64,000 nt of DNA from Streptomyces sp. DG2A-72 (GCF_030499575.1 NZ_JASTLC010000001.1:8084001-8148000), one strand, 5' to 3'. Shown: positions 1 to 11,457, numbered from the stretch's first letter. Notes: a model not told the origin generated them from the letters alone. A program made the numbers and translations.

Positions 1-1088
1 GGCCTGATGTGCTCGTCGGCCGCCGAGATGAAGATGTGCAGCAGCTCGGTGGCGCCGATGCCGTTGATGATCCGCAGCCCGGTGCGCTCGTGCCAGGCCC
101 GCCAGGTGGCGGCGGGCAGGTTCTCGCCGGCGGAGACACAGCGGCGCAGCGAGGAGATGTCGTACGAGTCGAGCTCGTCGAGCATCGCGCGGTAGGCCGT
201 CGGCGCGGTGAACAGCACCGAGACGCGGTGCTCGGCGATCGCGGGCAACAGTTGCTTGGGGCCCGCCTGTTCGAGCAGCAGCGCGCTCGCGCCGACCCGC
301 ATCGGGAAGATCACCAGACCGCCGAGCCCGAAGGTGAAGCCGAGTGGGGGACTGCCGGCGAAGACATCGCCCACATGTGGGCGCAGCACATGCTTCGAGA
401 AGGTGTCCGCTATCGCGAGCACATCCCGGTGGAAGTGCATGCACCCCTTGGGGCGGCCGGTGGTGCCGGAGGTGAAGGCGATCAGCGCCACGTCGTCGGC
501 GGCGGTGTCCACGGCGGTGTACGGCGTGTCGGGCGCCGTGCGGTGCAGCAGGTCGTCCGGGGCGTTGCCGCCGTACGTCGTGATGCGCAGCCCCGGAATC
601 TCGGCCTTGGCGAGGTCGTCCACGGCCCGGATGTCGCACAGCGCGTGCCGCACCTCGGCGATCTCGCACATGGTCCTCAGCTCGTGCGGACGCTGCTGGG
701 CCAGCACGGTCACCGCGACCGCGCCCGCCTTCAGCACCGCCAGCCAGCAGGCGGCCAGCCAGGGAGTGGTGGGGCCGCGCAACAGGACACGATTGCCGGG
801 CACGACGCCCAGGTCACCGGTGAGCAGATGCGCGAGCCGGTCGACGCGGGCGCGCAGTGTGCCGTACGACCATGTGTCGCCGTTCGGCGTGTGGAACGCC
901 GGCCGGTCGTCGTCCGGCCCGGCGAGCAGTTCGGCGGCGCAGTTCAGCCGATCGGGGTAACGCAGCTCCGGCAGATCGAAGCGGAGCTCGGGCCACTGGT
1001 CGGGCGGCGGCAGGTGCTCGCGTGCGAAGGAGTCGACGTGGGCCGAGGTCGTCGGCCGCGCGGTGACGTCGGCGTCCGGGTTGTCCAT
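1..1088 (-). CDS. Aminobenzoate/benzoate-CoA ligase-family AMP-binding enzyme (3' end outside window)
   Basis: Acyl-CoA ligase of the ANL superfamily, expected to activate an aromatic acid (benzoate or 2-aminobenzoate type) to its CoA thioester through an acyl-adenylate. Reading leftward from the ATG at 1088, about 362 residues are visible with no stop before the window edge. The phosphate-binding signature TSGTTGRPKG lies near residue 205, followed by CMHFHRD, as in 2-aminobenzoate-CoA ligases. A GATE-type adenine-binding motif (GIGATELLHIF) lies near the edge. The C-terminal lid domain is not in the window. A purine-rich stretch (aagggggcg) precedes the start. It is divergent from the acyl-CoA dehydrogenase/RidA pair, which fits an aromatic acid degradation locus. 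The aromatic substrate class is inferred from family resemblance and is not proven. Confidence 0.85.
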   Translation of the reverse strand, partial: MDNPDADVTARPTTSAHVDSFAREHLPPPDQWPELRFDLPELRYPDRLNCAAELLAGPDDDRPAFHTPNGDTWSYGTLRARVDRLAHLLTGDLGVVPGNRVLLRGPTTPWLAACWLAVLKAGAVAVTVLAQQRPHELRTMCEIAEVRHALCDIRAVDDLAKAEIPGLRITTYGGNAPDDLLHRTAPDTPYTAVDTAADDVALIAFTSGTTGRPKGCMHFHRDVLAIADTFSKHVLRPHVGDVFAGSPPLGFTFGLGGLVIFPMRVGASALLLEQAGPKQLLPAIAEHRVSVLFTAPTAYRAMLDELDSYDISSLRRCVSAGENLPAATWRAWHERTGLRIINGIGATELLHIFISAADEHIR

Positions 1089-1130
1089 GGCGGTTCGCCC
1101 CCTTGCCGTGGTGGGCGTGGTGGTGGGCTC

Positions 1131-1180
1131 GCCAAACGAGCGTATCGTGTTGGTGACGGCAGTCAACGGTGCGCGATACC
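1131..1180. promoter_or_regulatory. Divergent promoter region with inverted repeat
   Basis: The roughly 125-bp gap between the divergent CoA ligase and acyl-CoA dehydrogenase genes contains GTATCG (1142-1147) and its inverse CGATAC (1174-1179), and a short dyad ACGA-N5-TCGT at 1136-1148. These could be operator half-sites for a TetR-like regulator of this aromatic catabolism locus. No regulator gene is visible beside it, so the assignment is tentative. Confidence 0.25.
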
Positions 1181-1213
1181 GTCGGTGGAGACGAACGGGA
1201 GAGGGGACCGGCG

Positions 1214-2413
1214 ATGTCCGCATTCTCACTCGAACCGCGACAGATCGCCTGGTGTGCCGAGCTGCGCACGCTGGCCGCCGAACGGCTGCGCCCGCTCGCG
1301 GAGAAGGGCGAGCCGGGCCGGGTCAACCGTGCGCTCGTGGCGGAGCTGGGCCGACTGGGGCTGCTGGAGCGGCTGTTCACCTCCGGCGCGGTCGACCTCT
1401 GCCTGATGCGCGCGTCCCTCGCGTACGCCTGCACCGAGGCCGAGACCGCCCTCGCCCTCCAGGGCCTCGGCGCCCACCCCGTCCACGCCTACGGCACCCC
1501 GGCCCAGCGCGCCCGCTGGCTGCCCCGGGTGAGCGAGGGCACGGCGGTTGCCGCCTTCGCGTTGAGCGAGCCGGGGGCGGGGTCGGACGCGGGGGCGCTG
1601 GCGCTGCGGGCGGAGGCGGAGCCGGAGGCCGCCCGACCGGACGGCTCACCCGCCGCCGACCTCGGCGAATCACCCCTCGCCGCCCCCGACGGTCCCTCCC
1701 AATGGCGGCTCACCGGCGAGAAGTGCTGGATCTCCAACGCCCCCGAGGCCGACTGCTACACCGTCTTCGCGCGTACCACCCCCGGCACCGGCGCCCGCGG
1801 TGTCACCGCTTTCCTCGTGCCCGCAGACCGTCCCGGCCTCACCGGCGCCGCCCTGGAGATGCTGTCCCCGCACCCCATCGGCAGCCTGGTCTTCGATGCC
1901 GTGCCGGTCACCGCGGACGACGTGCTCGGTGAGGTCGACCGCGGCTTCCGCGTAGCGATGGGCACCTTGAACCTCTTCCGGCCCAGCGTCGGCGCCTTCG
2001 CGGTCGGCATGGCGCAGGCCGCCCTGGACGCCACCCTCGCCCACACCGCCGGACGGGACGCCTTCGGAGGCAAGTTGAGGGATCTGCAGACCGTCGCCCA
2101 CCAGGTCGCCGAGATGGCGCTGCGCACGGAGGCGGCCCGGCTCATGGTGTACGCGGCGGCGACGGCGTACGACCAGGGCGCCCCGGACGTCCCGAAGCGC
2201 GCGGCGATGGCGAAGCTGCTGGCCACCGAGACCGCGCAGTACGTCGTCGACACGGCCGTCCAGCTGCACGGTGCCCGCGCCCTGCGCCGTGGTCACCTGC
2301 TCGAACACCTCTATCGCGAGGTGCGAGCCCCACGTATCTACGAGGGCGCGAGCGAGGTCCAACGGGGCATCATCGCCAAGGAGTTGTACGCGTCGATCGG
2401 AGAGGCCCCGTGA
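1214..2413 (+). CDS. Acyl-CoA dehydrogenase family protein
   Basis: FAD-dependent acyl-CoA dehydrogenase of 399 residues, the usual length. The FAD/substrate-binding middle section is visible (AFALSEPGAGSDAG, then WISNAPEADCYTVFART). The catalytic glutamate region IYEGASEVQRGI lies near the C-terminus. The start is placed at ATG 1214, preceded by gggagagggg, rather than at an in-frame codon 45 bases upstream. A roughly 20-residue Ala/Pro-rich insertion (near residues 138-160) between the two halves of the beta-domain is unusual for the family. The stop overlaps the GTG start of the RidA gene, so the two are probably translationally coupled. Together with the divergent CoA ligase it suggests oxidation or ring processing of an aromatic or cyclic acyl-CoA. 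Exact substrate unknown. Confidence 0.88.
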   Translation: MSAFSLEPRQIAWCAELRTLAAERLRPLAEKGEPGRVNRALVAELGRLGLLERLFTSGAVDLCLMRASLAYACTEAETALALQGLGAHPVHAYGTPAQRARWLPRVSEGTAVAAFALSEPGAGSDAGALALRAEAEPEAARPDGSPAADLGESPLAAPDGPSQWRLTGEKCWISNAPEADCYTVFARTTPGTGARGVTAFLVPADRPGLTGAALEMLSPHPIGSLVFDAVPVTADDVLGEVDRGFRVAMGTLNLFRPSVGAFAVGMAQAALDATLAHTAGRDAFGGKLRDLQTVAHQVAEMALRTEAARLMVYAAATAYDQGAPDVPKRAAMAKLLATETAQYVVDTAVQLHGARALRRGHLLEHLYREVRAPRIYEGASEVQRGIIAKELYASIGEAP

Positions 2414-2808
2414 CCGCCGAGCGAGTCAATCCGCCCGAGCTCTCCCCGCCCACCGGCTTCTCGCACGCGGTCGTCGCCACCGGCTCCCGCATCGTCTTCC
2501 TGGCGGGCCAGACCGCCCTCGACGCCGACGGCAAGGTCACCGGCTCCACCCTCCCGGTCCAGTTCGAGCAGGCTCTCACCAACCTGCTGACAGCCCTGCA
2601 CGCCGCGGGCGGCACCCCGTCCGACCTGGCCCGCGTCACCGTCTACGCCACGGATGTCGCCGCGTACCGCGCCCACGCCGCCGAAGTGGGCGGCATCTGG
2701 CGCCGGTTGGCCGGGCGGGACTATCCGGCGATGGCGGTCGTGGAGGTCGTACGCCTGTGGGACGTACAGGCGCTGATCGAGCTCGACGGGTTCGCCGTAC
2801 TGCCGTAG
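2410..2808 (+). CDS. RidA family protein (reactive imine/enamine deaminase)
   Basis: 132-residue member of the YjgF/YER057c/UK114 (RidA) family. These are small trimeric cytosolic proteins that hydrolyse reactive enamine/imine intermediates to ketones and ammonia. Family-typical stretches are GSRIVFLAGQTALDADG near residues 27-43, RVTVYATD, and a C-terminal AMAVVEVVRLWD...IELDGFAVLP. The start GTG (2410-2412) overlaps the TGA of the acyl-CoA dehydrogenase (GTGA), indicating coupled translation. In aminobenzoate-type loci RidA proteins plausibly clear imine products. That role is inferred from context only. Confidence 0.88.
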   Translation: MTAERVNPPELSPPTGFSHAVVATGSRIVFLAGQTALDADGKVTGSTLPVQFEQALTNLLTALHAAGGTPSDLARVTVYATDVAAYRAHAAEVGGIWRRLAGRDYPAMAVVEVVRLWDVQALIELDGFAVLP

Positions 2809-2815
2809 GGGCCGG

Positions 2816-3010
2816 TCAGGCGGCGACGGCCAGGCGCGAGGCCGGCACCCGGTGCGGGGCCACGACGCGGCCGTCGGGGAGCAGTTCACCGGTGTCGTCG
2901 AAGACGATCGCGCCGTCGCACAGCAGGTTCCAGCCCTGCTCGGGGTGGGCGGCGACGATGTGTGGGGCGTTGCTGTCGGCCGAGGGGCACGAAGTCTGGT
3001 GAGAACACAT
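2816..3010 (-). CDS. DUF5999 family small protein
   Basis: Small cytosolic protein of 64 residues beginning MCSHQTSCPSADS and containing WNLLCDGAIVFDDTGELLPDG. It matches the streptomycete DUF5999 family in length and sequence character. Two N-terminal cysteines (C2, C8) could bind a metal but this is speculative. The start at 3010 is strongly supported by a GGAGGT ribosome site seven bases upstream. It is convergent with the RidA gene (7-bp gap). Function unknown. Confidence 0.85.
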   Translation of the reverse strand: MCSHQTSCPSADSNAPHIVAAHPEQGWNLLCDGAIVFDDTGELLPDGRVVAPHRVPASRLAVAA

Positions 3011-3109
3011 GGTGTACCTCCACATCGGTCGGGCCGTCCTTGGACGATCCCTATGGACAGACCATGCTCCGGCTGTGAAGTGAGCGGAACAGCCCGCCGC
3101 CAAGCGTGA

Positions 3110-3724
<615 letters not shown>

Positions 3725-3746
3725 AGAACCAGGGCGACGTCACGCT

Positions 3747-3780
3747 GTCGCGCCTCCTCCCGCACGGGAGGAGGCGCGAC
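3747..3780. terminator. Perfect 15-bp hairpin terminator
   Basis: GTCGCGCCTCCTCCC (3747-3761), a GCAC loop and an exact inverse arm (3766-3780), followed by tgtgttt. It lies 23 bases after the DUF6299 stop codon and ends that transcription unit before the iron-regulated transporter. Confidence 0.85.
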
Positions 3781-3830
3781 TGTGTTTCGGAACGATCTCA
3801 TTAGTTGAGAATTCACCGACCTGAGTGAAT

Positions 3831-3849
3831 GTTGGTAAGCCTTGCCTTA
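3831..3849. promoter_or_regulatory. DmdR/IdeR-type iron box before a transporter lipoprotein
   Basis: GTTGGTAAGCCTTGCCTTA matches the actinobacterial iron-box consensus TWAGGTWAGSCTWACCTWA at 16 of 19 positions. A TATATT hexamer at 3850-3855 could be the -10 element. That would place the transcription start at or next to the ATG at 3863, giving a leaderless mRNA with the iron box covering the promoter. Iron-loaded DmdR1/IdeR would be expected to repress the downstream transporter. Prediction from consensus only. Confidence 0.55.
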
Positions 3850-3862
3850 TATATTGATCCAC

Positions 3863-5383
3863 ATGCGCACCACCGCCTCCCGCAGCCTTATCGCGGCACT
3901 CGCTCTCACCCCGTTGCTGGCCGGCTGTTTCGCCTCGAGCGAGGGGGGTTCGGACGCCAAGGGCGCATCGGACGCCCGGCTGCGGGTCGCCCTCGCCGTG
4001 CCGCCGGTGCAGGCGCTGTCGCCGTACAGCAATGACGCCACCGTGCTGAGCAAGCTCTCCGTGGCCGAAGGCCTCACCGCGCTGGGCAAGGACGGCACCG
4101 CCGCGCCCGCACTCGCCAGGTCCTGGAAGCAGGTCAACGACACCACCTGGACCTTCGAGCTGCGCAAGGCCACCTTCCAGGACGGCACCGACGTCACCGC
4201 CGCATCGGTCGTCAGCGCGCTCGACCACGCGAACGAGGCCGAAACCAAGCCCCGGGTCCTCAGCGATGTGACCCTGACCGCGAAGGCCGAGGACGCCGAC
4301 ACGGTCACCATCACCACCAAGACCGCCGACCCCGTGCTCCCGCTGCGACTCGCCAGCCCCGCGCTGGCCATCCTCTCGGCCAAGGCGTACGCGAAGGACG
4401 GCACCGTGAGCCCGGTCGGCACCGGAACCGGCCCCTTCGAGATCACCAAGCTGACCGGCAAGACCAAGGCCACGCTCGACCGTTACGACGGCTACTGGGG
4501 CGGCAAGGCCAAGGCGTCCGGCATCGACGTGAGCTGGATCGCCGACGGCACCGCCCGCGCCAACGCCCTGCGCAGCGGCGACGTCGACATCGCCGAGTGG
4601 ATTCCCACCTCCCAGGCGAAGCTCCTCGACCAGAACACCCGCCACGAAGTGCCCTCCGTACGGACCGACAGTCTGGTCCTCAACACCGGCAGCGGCATGT
4701 TCACCGACCCGACGCTGCGTGCCGCCGCCCGCGAGGCCGTGGACGGCGGCGCCCTCGTCGACTCGGTCTTCAGCGGCTACGCCGACCCCGCCAAGGGCCT
4801 GTTCGGGCCCGCCGTCTCCTGGGCCGCCGACGACCGGGTGGCGGTGACCGGACGCGCCAAGGCCGCGACCACCGCCCAGATCGCGTCGAAGACCAAGGGC
4901 AAGACCCTGCGCCTGGCCACCTACACCAACCGCGCCGAACTCCCCGAGGCCGCGACCGTCCTCCAGCAGCAGCTGGAGAAGGCCGGGTTCAGGGTCAAGC
5001 AGGACGTACGCGAGTACACGCAGATGGAGGCCGACCTCCTCGCGGGCAAGTACGACGCGCTGGTCTTCTCCCGGGTGACCCTGCTCGACACCGGCGACGC
5101 GGTCGCCTACCTCGCGAGCGACTACATGAGTGACGGTGTCTACAACATCGCCGGGCTGAAGGACTCCAAGGTCGACCAGGCCATCAAGTCGGCGGCCGAG
5201 GAAGGCGACACGGACCGGCGGCGTCAGAAGATCATGCGGGCCGAGGCGGAGATCCTGCGCACCGACGCCGTCGTGCCGCTCGTCCACGAGAAGGTCGTCC
5301 AGGGCATCGCCGCCGATGTGGAGGGTGTGCTGCTCGACCCCTACGAGCGCTCGCTGGTCGACATCGACACGCGACTGAAGTAG
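3863..5383 (+). CDS. ABC transporter substrate-binding lipoprotein (family 5, peptide/nickel/metallophore type)
   Basis: 506-residue extracytoplasmic binding protein of the DppA/NikA/CntA class. The signal peptide ends in a lipobox LLAGC near residue 20, so the mature protein is lipid-anchored. Family-5 features are FELRKATFQDGTDVTAASVV, TGTGPFEIT, and the C-terminal VVPLVHEKVVQGI. The ATG at 3863 gives a clean signal peptide; an upstream in-frame start would add seven residues. The gene follows an iron box and is six bases upstream of a fused permease gene. Iron control suggests uptake of a metallophore or metal-peptide complex rather than ordinary oligopeptides. The substrate is inferred. 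Confidence 0.85.
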   Translation: MRTTASRSLIAALALTPLLAGCFASSEGGSDAKGASDARLRVALAVPPVQALSPYSNDATVLSKLSVAEGLTALGKDGTAAPALARSWKQVNDTTWTFELRKATFQDGTDVTAASVVSALDHANEAETKPRVLSDVTLTAKAEDADTVTITTKTADPVLPLRLASPALAILSAKAYAKDGTVSPVGTGTGPFEITKLTGKTKATLDRYDGYWGGKAKASGIDVSWIADGTARANALRSGDVDIAEWIPTSQAKLLDQNTRHEVPSVRTDSLVLNTGSGMFTDPTLRAAAREAVDGGALVDSVFSGYADPAKGLFGPAVSWAADDRVAVTGRAKAATTAQIASKTKGKTLRLATYTNRAELPEAATVLQQQLEKAGFRVKQDVREYTQMEADLLAGKYDALVFSRVTLLDTGDAVAYLASDYMSDGVYNIAGLKDSKVDQAIKSAAEEGDTDRRRQKIMRAEAEILRTDAVVPLVHEKVVQGIAADVEGVLLDPYERSLVDIDTRLK

Positions 5384-5389
5384 CGGCCG

Positions 5390-7162
5390 ATGAGCGTCAC
5401 CGCGGTTCGTGCCGGGGTCGGCCGGGCCGTCGCCGGGACCGTGCTGCTGGCGGCCGTCTCCCTGCTGCCCTGGCTGTCCGGGACCGACCCCGCGCTGACC
5501 GTCCTGCGGGCGCGCTCAGCCGACCAGGATCCGACCCCGGCGCAGCTGACCGCCGTACGCGAACAACTCGGCCTGGACGAGGGGCCGCTCGCGCATCTCG
5601 TGCACTGGCTGGGCGGGCTGCCGCGCGGGGACGCGGGCGTCTCCTGGGTGTCGGGCGAACCGGTGCTGCCCGAGGTGTCGTCCGCCTTCGGGGTGTCCGT
5701 CACGCTGATGCTGGGCGCGCTCGTGGTCACCGTGGTGGTCGCCGGGCTGGTGTGCGCCCGCACCCTGTATCTCGGGTCGCGGCGACGGCTGCGGCAGGGG
5801 CGGGCGGGCACCGGGGCCGCTGTTCTCGCCGCGCTGCCCAAGTTCCTGCTGGCCTCGCTGCTCGCCACGGTGTGCGGGGTGTGGCTGGGCTGGTTCCCCT
5901 CCAGCGGCTGGGAGGGGCCGGCGTCGATGGTGCTGCCCGCGCTCGCGCTCGGCGTGCCGTCCGGGGCGATGATCGGCGGGATGCTCGCCCCGGCGCTGCC
6001 CGCCGCCTTCCACGAACCCTGGGCGCGGGCCTGGCACGCCTCCGGGTTCCCGCCCGGCCTCATCGCCCGCAATGCCCTGCGCCGCACGCTGTCCGGGGTG
6101 CTCCCGCAGCTGCTGCCGACGGTCGTCGCCCTGGTCGGCGGTGCGGTCGCGGTGGAGAAGATCTTCAACATCCCGGGGCTCGGGGGGCTCGCCCTGGATG
6201 CCGCCATGGCCCAGGATCTGCCGCCGCTGCAGACCGCGACGCTGGCCCTCGTCCTGCTCGGCGTCGCCGCAGGCCTCCTCATCCAGGCCCTGCGACGCGC
6301 CCTCCTCGGCCCCGCCCTGCGCGACGGCGCCCTGCCCGCACTGCACCCACCGGCCCTTGCGCGCCCACGCTCCCTCCGCCGGCTCACCGGACTGTGCGCC
6401 CTCGCCCTGTTCACCCTGGTGGTGGCGGGACTGCTGCGTGATCCGCTGCAGGTGGACACGGCGGCCCGGCTGCTGCCGCCCTCGGCCGCGCATCCGCTGG
6501 GCACGGACTCCCTCGGCCGCGACCTGCTGGCCCGGCTTGGCCACGGAGCGCTGCGCACGGCGGGCATCGCCCTCGCGGTCACGGCCGTCAGCATCGTCAT
6601 CGGGCTGCTGCTCGGCATGGCGGCACGAGCGAGCGCGGGCCTGACCGAAGTGATGTCGACGCTGCCGGCCGTCCTCGCCGGACTGCTGACGACGGCGGTG
6701 ACCGGACCGTCTGCATGGGGTGCGGCCCTTGCGGTATGCCTGGTGGGCTGGACTCCGTACGCCGCACAGACCGCCGCGTTGGCCGAGGAGGAACGCGCGA
6801 GCGGCCACTGGCTCGCCTCGGTCTCGCTCGGCGCCGCCCCCCGGTATCTGCTGCGCCGTCACCTGCTGCCCGCGGTGCTGCCCGCCGTCCTGCGCAACGC
6901 CCTGCTACGGCTGCCCACCACCGTCCTCGTCCTGGCCTCCCTCGGCTTCCTCGGCCTGGGCGAACAGCCGCCCACCCCGGAGTGGGGCCGCCTGCTGTCC
7001 GAGAACCAGCCCTACGCCGAACTGGCCCCCTGGACCGTTCTCGCCCCGGCCGGCGCGCTCGCCCTGCTCGCCGTACTCGCCGTGTCCGCCACGGAGTCGG
7101 GAGGGACGACCGGGGCCCGACGGGCCCGACGCCGTCGCACAGAGCCTGCCGGCGCGCCCTGA
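5390..7162 (+). CDS. Fused two-domain ABC transporter permease (DppB-DppC type)
   Basis: 590-residue integral membrane protein in which two binding-protein-dependent permease domains are fused head to tail. Domain 1 (about 1-310) carries an EAA-type cytoplasmic loop near AWHASGFPPGLIARNALRR and IPGLGGLALDAAMAQDLP. Domain 2 (about 325-575) has the DppC hallmark HPLGTDSLGRDLLARL and ends with GFLGLGEQPPTPEWGRLL. The start lies six bases after the lipoprotein stop, so the two are cotranscribed. Usually two ATPase genes or one fused ATPase gene follow. Here the next gene is an unrelated VOC protein, so the transporter must borrow an ATPase from elsewhere or be incomplete. Confidence 0.85.
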   Translation: MSVTAVRAGVGRAVAGTVLLAAVSLLPWLSGTDPALTVLRARSADQDPTPAQLTAVREQLGLDEGPLAHLVHWLGGLPRGDAGVSWVSGEPVLPEVSSAFGVSVTLMLGALVVTVVVAGLVCARTLYLGSRRRLRQGRAGTGAAVLAALPKFLLASLLATVCGVWLGWFPSSGWEGPASMVLPALALGVPSGAMIGGMLAPALPAAFHEPWARAWHASGFPPGLIARNALRRTLSGVLPQLLPTVVALVGGAVAVEKIFNIPGLGGLALDAAMAQDLPPLQTATLALVLLGVAAGLLIQALRRALLGPALRDGALPALHPPALARPRSLRRLTGLCALALFTLVVAGLLRDPLQVDTAARLLPPSAAHPLGTDSLGRDLLARLGHGALRTAGIALAVTAVSIVIGLLLGMAARASAGLTEVMSTLPAVLAGLLTTAVTGPSAWGAALAVCLVGWTPYAAQTAALAEEERASGHWLASVSLGAAPRYLLRRHLLPAVLPAVLRNALLRLPTTVLVLASLGFLGLGEQPPTPEWGRLLSENQPYAELAPWTVLAPAGALALLAVLAVSATESGGTTGARRARRRRTEPAGAP

Positions 7163-7247
7163 GCCCTTTTGGGGGACCGGCCGAGGGGCGAGTGTCAGTG
7201 GCGGATGTCACGCTGGGGTCACACAGGTCCTGCGAAAGGGAATCACC

Positions 7248-8048
7248 GTGATCACCACAGATTTCGTCCCCGGCTCACCCTGTTGGCTCGACCTCGGTGC
7301 CCCCGATGTCCCGGCCGCCGCGGCTTTCTACAGGGCCGTGCTCGGCTGGGACTACGAGTCCATGGGGGAAGGCGAGGACATGGAAGGCGGGATGTTCCGG
7401 AAGGACGGCAAGATCGTCGCCGGACTCGGCAAGCTCACCGAGGAGGGCGCGCGCTCGGCCTGGATGATCTATCACTGCGTCACCGACGCGGACGCCACCA
7501 CCCAGGCCGTGCAGAGCGCGGGCGGCACGGTGCGGGTCGCGCCCATGGACCTCGACGAGTGGGGCCGGATGGCGCAGTACAGCGATCCGCTGGGCGGCCA
7601 GTTCGCCGTCTGGCAGCCGGGCACGAACAAGGGCGTCGAGCTGGTGGACGAGCCGGGCTCGCTGTCCTGGACCGAGCTGTACACGAGCGACGCCACGGCC
7701 GCGAAGGAGTTCTACGGCGGTGTCTTCGGCTGGCAGTTCAGTGACACGGAACTGCCCGGCGGCTCAGGCACGTACTCCCTCATCACCCCCGCGGGGGTGC
7801 CCGAGGAGCGGATGCACGGCGGCCTCATGGAACTCCCCAAGGAGAGCCTCGCCCTGGCGGACGGACGGCCGTACTGGCACCCGGTCTTCGCCGTCGCCGA
7901 CTGCGACGCCGCGGTCGCCAAGGTCACCGAGAACGGCGGCAGCGTGCAGATGGGCCCGGAGGACGCGGAGGGCGTCGGCCGGCTGGCCGTCTGCCTCGAC
8001 TCGGCGAACGCGGACTTCGTGGTCCTCACCCCGACCAGCCCTAGCTGA
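7248..8048 (+). CDS. VOC (glyoxalase/bleomycin-resistance fold) family protein, two domains
   Basis: 266-residue cytosolic protein with two vicinal-oxygen-chelate repeats. The first is around CWLDLGAPDVPAAAAFYRAVLGW (residues 11-33), the second around SWTELYTSDATAAKEFYGGVFGW. Each domain ends in a family-like core (DPLGGQFAVWQPG and DSANADFVVLTP). Such tandem VOC proteins in streptomycetes resemble hydroxylases and antibiotic-binding proteins, but no function can be assigned. The GTG at 7248 is chosen because gcgaaaggg precedes it and the conserved sequence begins immediately after. It is separated by 85 bases from the permease and is probably its own unit. Confidence 0.82.
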   Translation: MITTDFVPGSPCWLDLGAPDVPAAAAFYRAVLGWDYESMGEGEDMEGGMFRKDGKIVAGLGKLTEEGARSAWMIYHCVTDADATTQAVQSAGGTVRVAPMDLDEWGRMAQYSDPLGGQFAVWQPGTNKGVELVDEPGSLSWTELYTSDATAAKEFYGGVFGWQFSDTELPGGSGTYSLITPAGVPEERMHGGLMELPKESLALADGRPYWHPVFAVADCDAAVAKVTENGGSVQMGPEDAEGVGRLAVCLDSANADFVVLTPTSPS

Positions 8049-8086
8049 ACCCCGGTTCTCCGTGCTCACGCTGCCGCGATGTGCCG

Positions 8087-8878
8087 TCATTCGTCTGCGG
8101 CGCCGTCGTGGCTGGTTGCGCCCGCGCGGCGGAGCCGCATGTTGTCACAGCCCCGCGCCCCTTCGGGGCGCTGCCGAACCGCCACGTACTGAGCGAGGCG
8201 GGCTGCTGCGTCGAGCATTGCGAGACCCCGGGCAGTGAGTCTGCGCCGCCAGTCGTCGAGGGCCGCGGACAGCGCCTGGGTGCCGCCGGCGGTGCGGATC
8301 TGCTGGACCACGGTGGAGATGTGGTCCAGCGGATAGCCGCCCCGTCTGAGGAGGTGGGCGAGTTCCGCGTCGCGGATGTCGGCGGCGCCGTAGGTGCGGT
8401 GCCCGGTGACCGGCTCGCGGTCGGGGGCGAGGATGCCCGCGACTTCCCAGTTGCGGAGGGTCGCCGCGGTGACGCCCAGGCGGTGCGCCAGTTCGCCGAC
8501 GCTGAGGGGCTCGGTGGCTGCGGGGGTCTGCGGGGCGGTGTCCGGGCCGGCGGTCAGGTGCTCTACGGCCCGGGCGACCGCGTCCAGGGTTTCCCGGTCG
8601 CGCAGGAGTTGGGCGTGACCGCGGTCGACGGCCGTCAGCGCGGCGTCGAGTTCGTCCGCGTTGAGCGACCTCATGATCTGCCCGCTCACGGCGTAGCCGT
8701 GCGCCGGGACGAGCGCCAGGTAGGCGCGGAGGGCCGCCGCATGCGTCTCGGTGTAGGTCCGGTAGCCGGACGGGGTGCGCTCGGCCGGCGGGATGCAGCC
8801 GTCGCGCTCGTAGTTGCGGACCGCCTGGGTCGAGATGCCGTGCTCGCGGGCGAGGTCGACGGGGCGCAGACGATCCAC
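8087..8878 (-). CDS. TioE-type MerR family transcriptional regulator
   Basis: 263-residue regulator with two MerR-like helix-turn-helix segments. One is N-terminal (LRPVDLAREHGISTQAVRNYERDG, residues about 4-30) and one central (LSVGELAHRLGVTAATLRNWEVAGI). This architecture resembles TioE of the thiocoraline cluster, which sits beside a UvrA-like resistance gene just as here. The start is taken as GTG 8878; an upstream ATG would add 27 residues that cover the divergent promoter. The last roughly 30 residues (from RPEGARG to the stop) are encoded inside a streptomycete repeat element, so this C-terminal tail is acquired sequence and probably dispensable. It is expected to control the divergent ATPase gene, perhaps in response to a DNA-binding drug. 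Confidence 0.83.
   Translation of the reverse strand: MDRLRPVDLAREHGISTQAVRNYERDGCIPPAERTPSGYRTYTETHAAALRAYLALVPAHGYAVSGQIMRSLNADELDAALTAVDRGHAQLLRDRETLDAVARAVEHLTAGPDTAPQTPAATEPLSVGELAHRLGVTAATLRNWEVAGILAPDREPVTGHRTYGAADIRDAELAHLLRRGGYPLDHISTVVQQIRTAGGTQALSAALDDWRRRLTARGLAMLDAAARLAQYVAVRQRPEGARGCDNMRLRRAGATSHDGAADE
8091..8180 (+). repeat. Streptomycete dispersed repeat, copy A
   Basis: The + strand segment carries ctgcggcgccgtcgtggctg at one end and ccttcggggcgctgccgaac at the other, the framework of the repeat also found at 11331-11401 in the same orientation. Copy A has about 28 extra bases in the middle (around 8131-8150). It encodes the C-terminal tail of the MerR regulator. Confidence 0.75.
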
Positions 8879-8879
8879 G

Positions 8880-8957
8880 GTTGAGACTTTAGCGCATTCG
8901 TCCTGGGAGTCTTCGGGGAAAGTCTCAACACGTGTTGCAGATATACGATTAAGGGGC
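8880..8957. promoter_or_regulatory. Divergent MerR-regulated promoter with two nested dyads
   Basis: GTTGAGACTTT (8880-8890) and its exact inverse AAAGTCTCAAC (8919-8929) bracket the regulator start region. A perfect palindrome CAACACGTGTTG (8926-8937) lies just upstream of a TACGAT -10-like hexamer (8944-8949) for the UvrA-like gene. A dyad located between -35 and -10 is the classic placement for a MerR activator. The regulator probably represses itself at the outer repeat and activates the ATPase at the inner one. Confidence 0.5.
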
Positions 8958-11387
<2,430 letters not shown>

Positions 11388-11457
11388 GGCGCTGCCGAAC
11401 CGTAATCGACTTCACCAGGGCCGCTCAGCGCATCGGCGAGGATCCGGACGTGTGAAA

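Noticed and set aside
3842..3862. Alternative start adding seven residues to the iron-regulated lipoprotein
   Set aside because: It would begin inside the iron box, and the ATG at 3863 gives a normal lipoprotein signal peptide.
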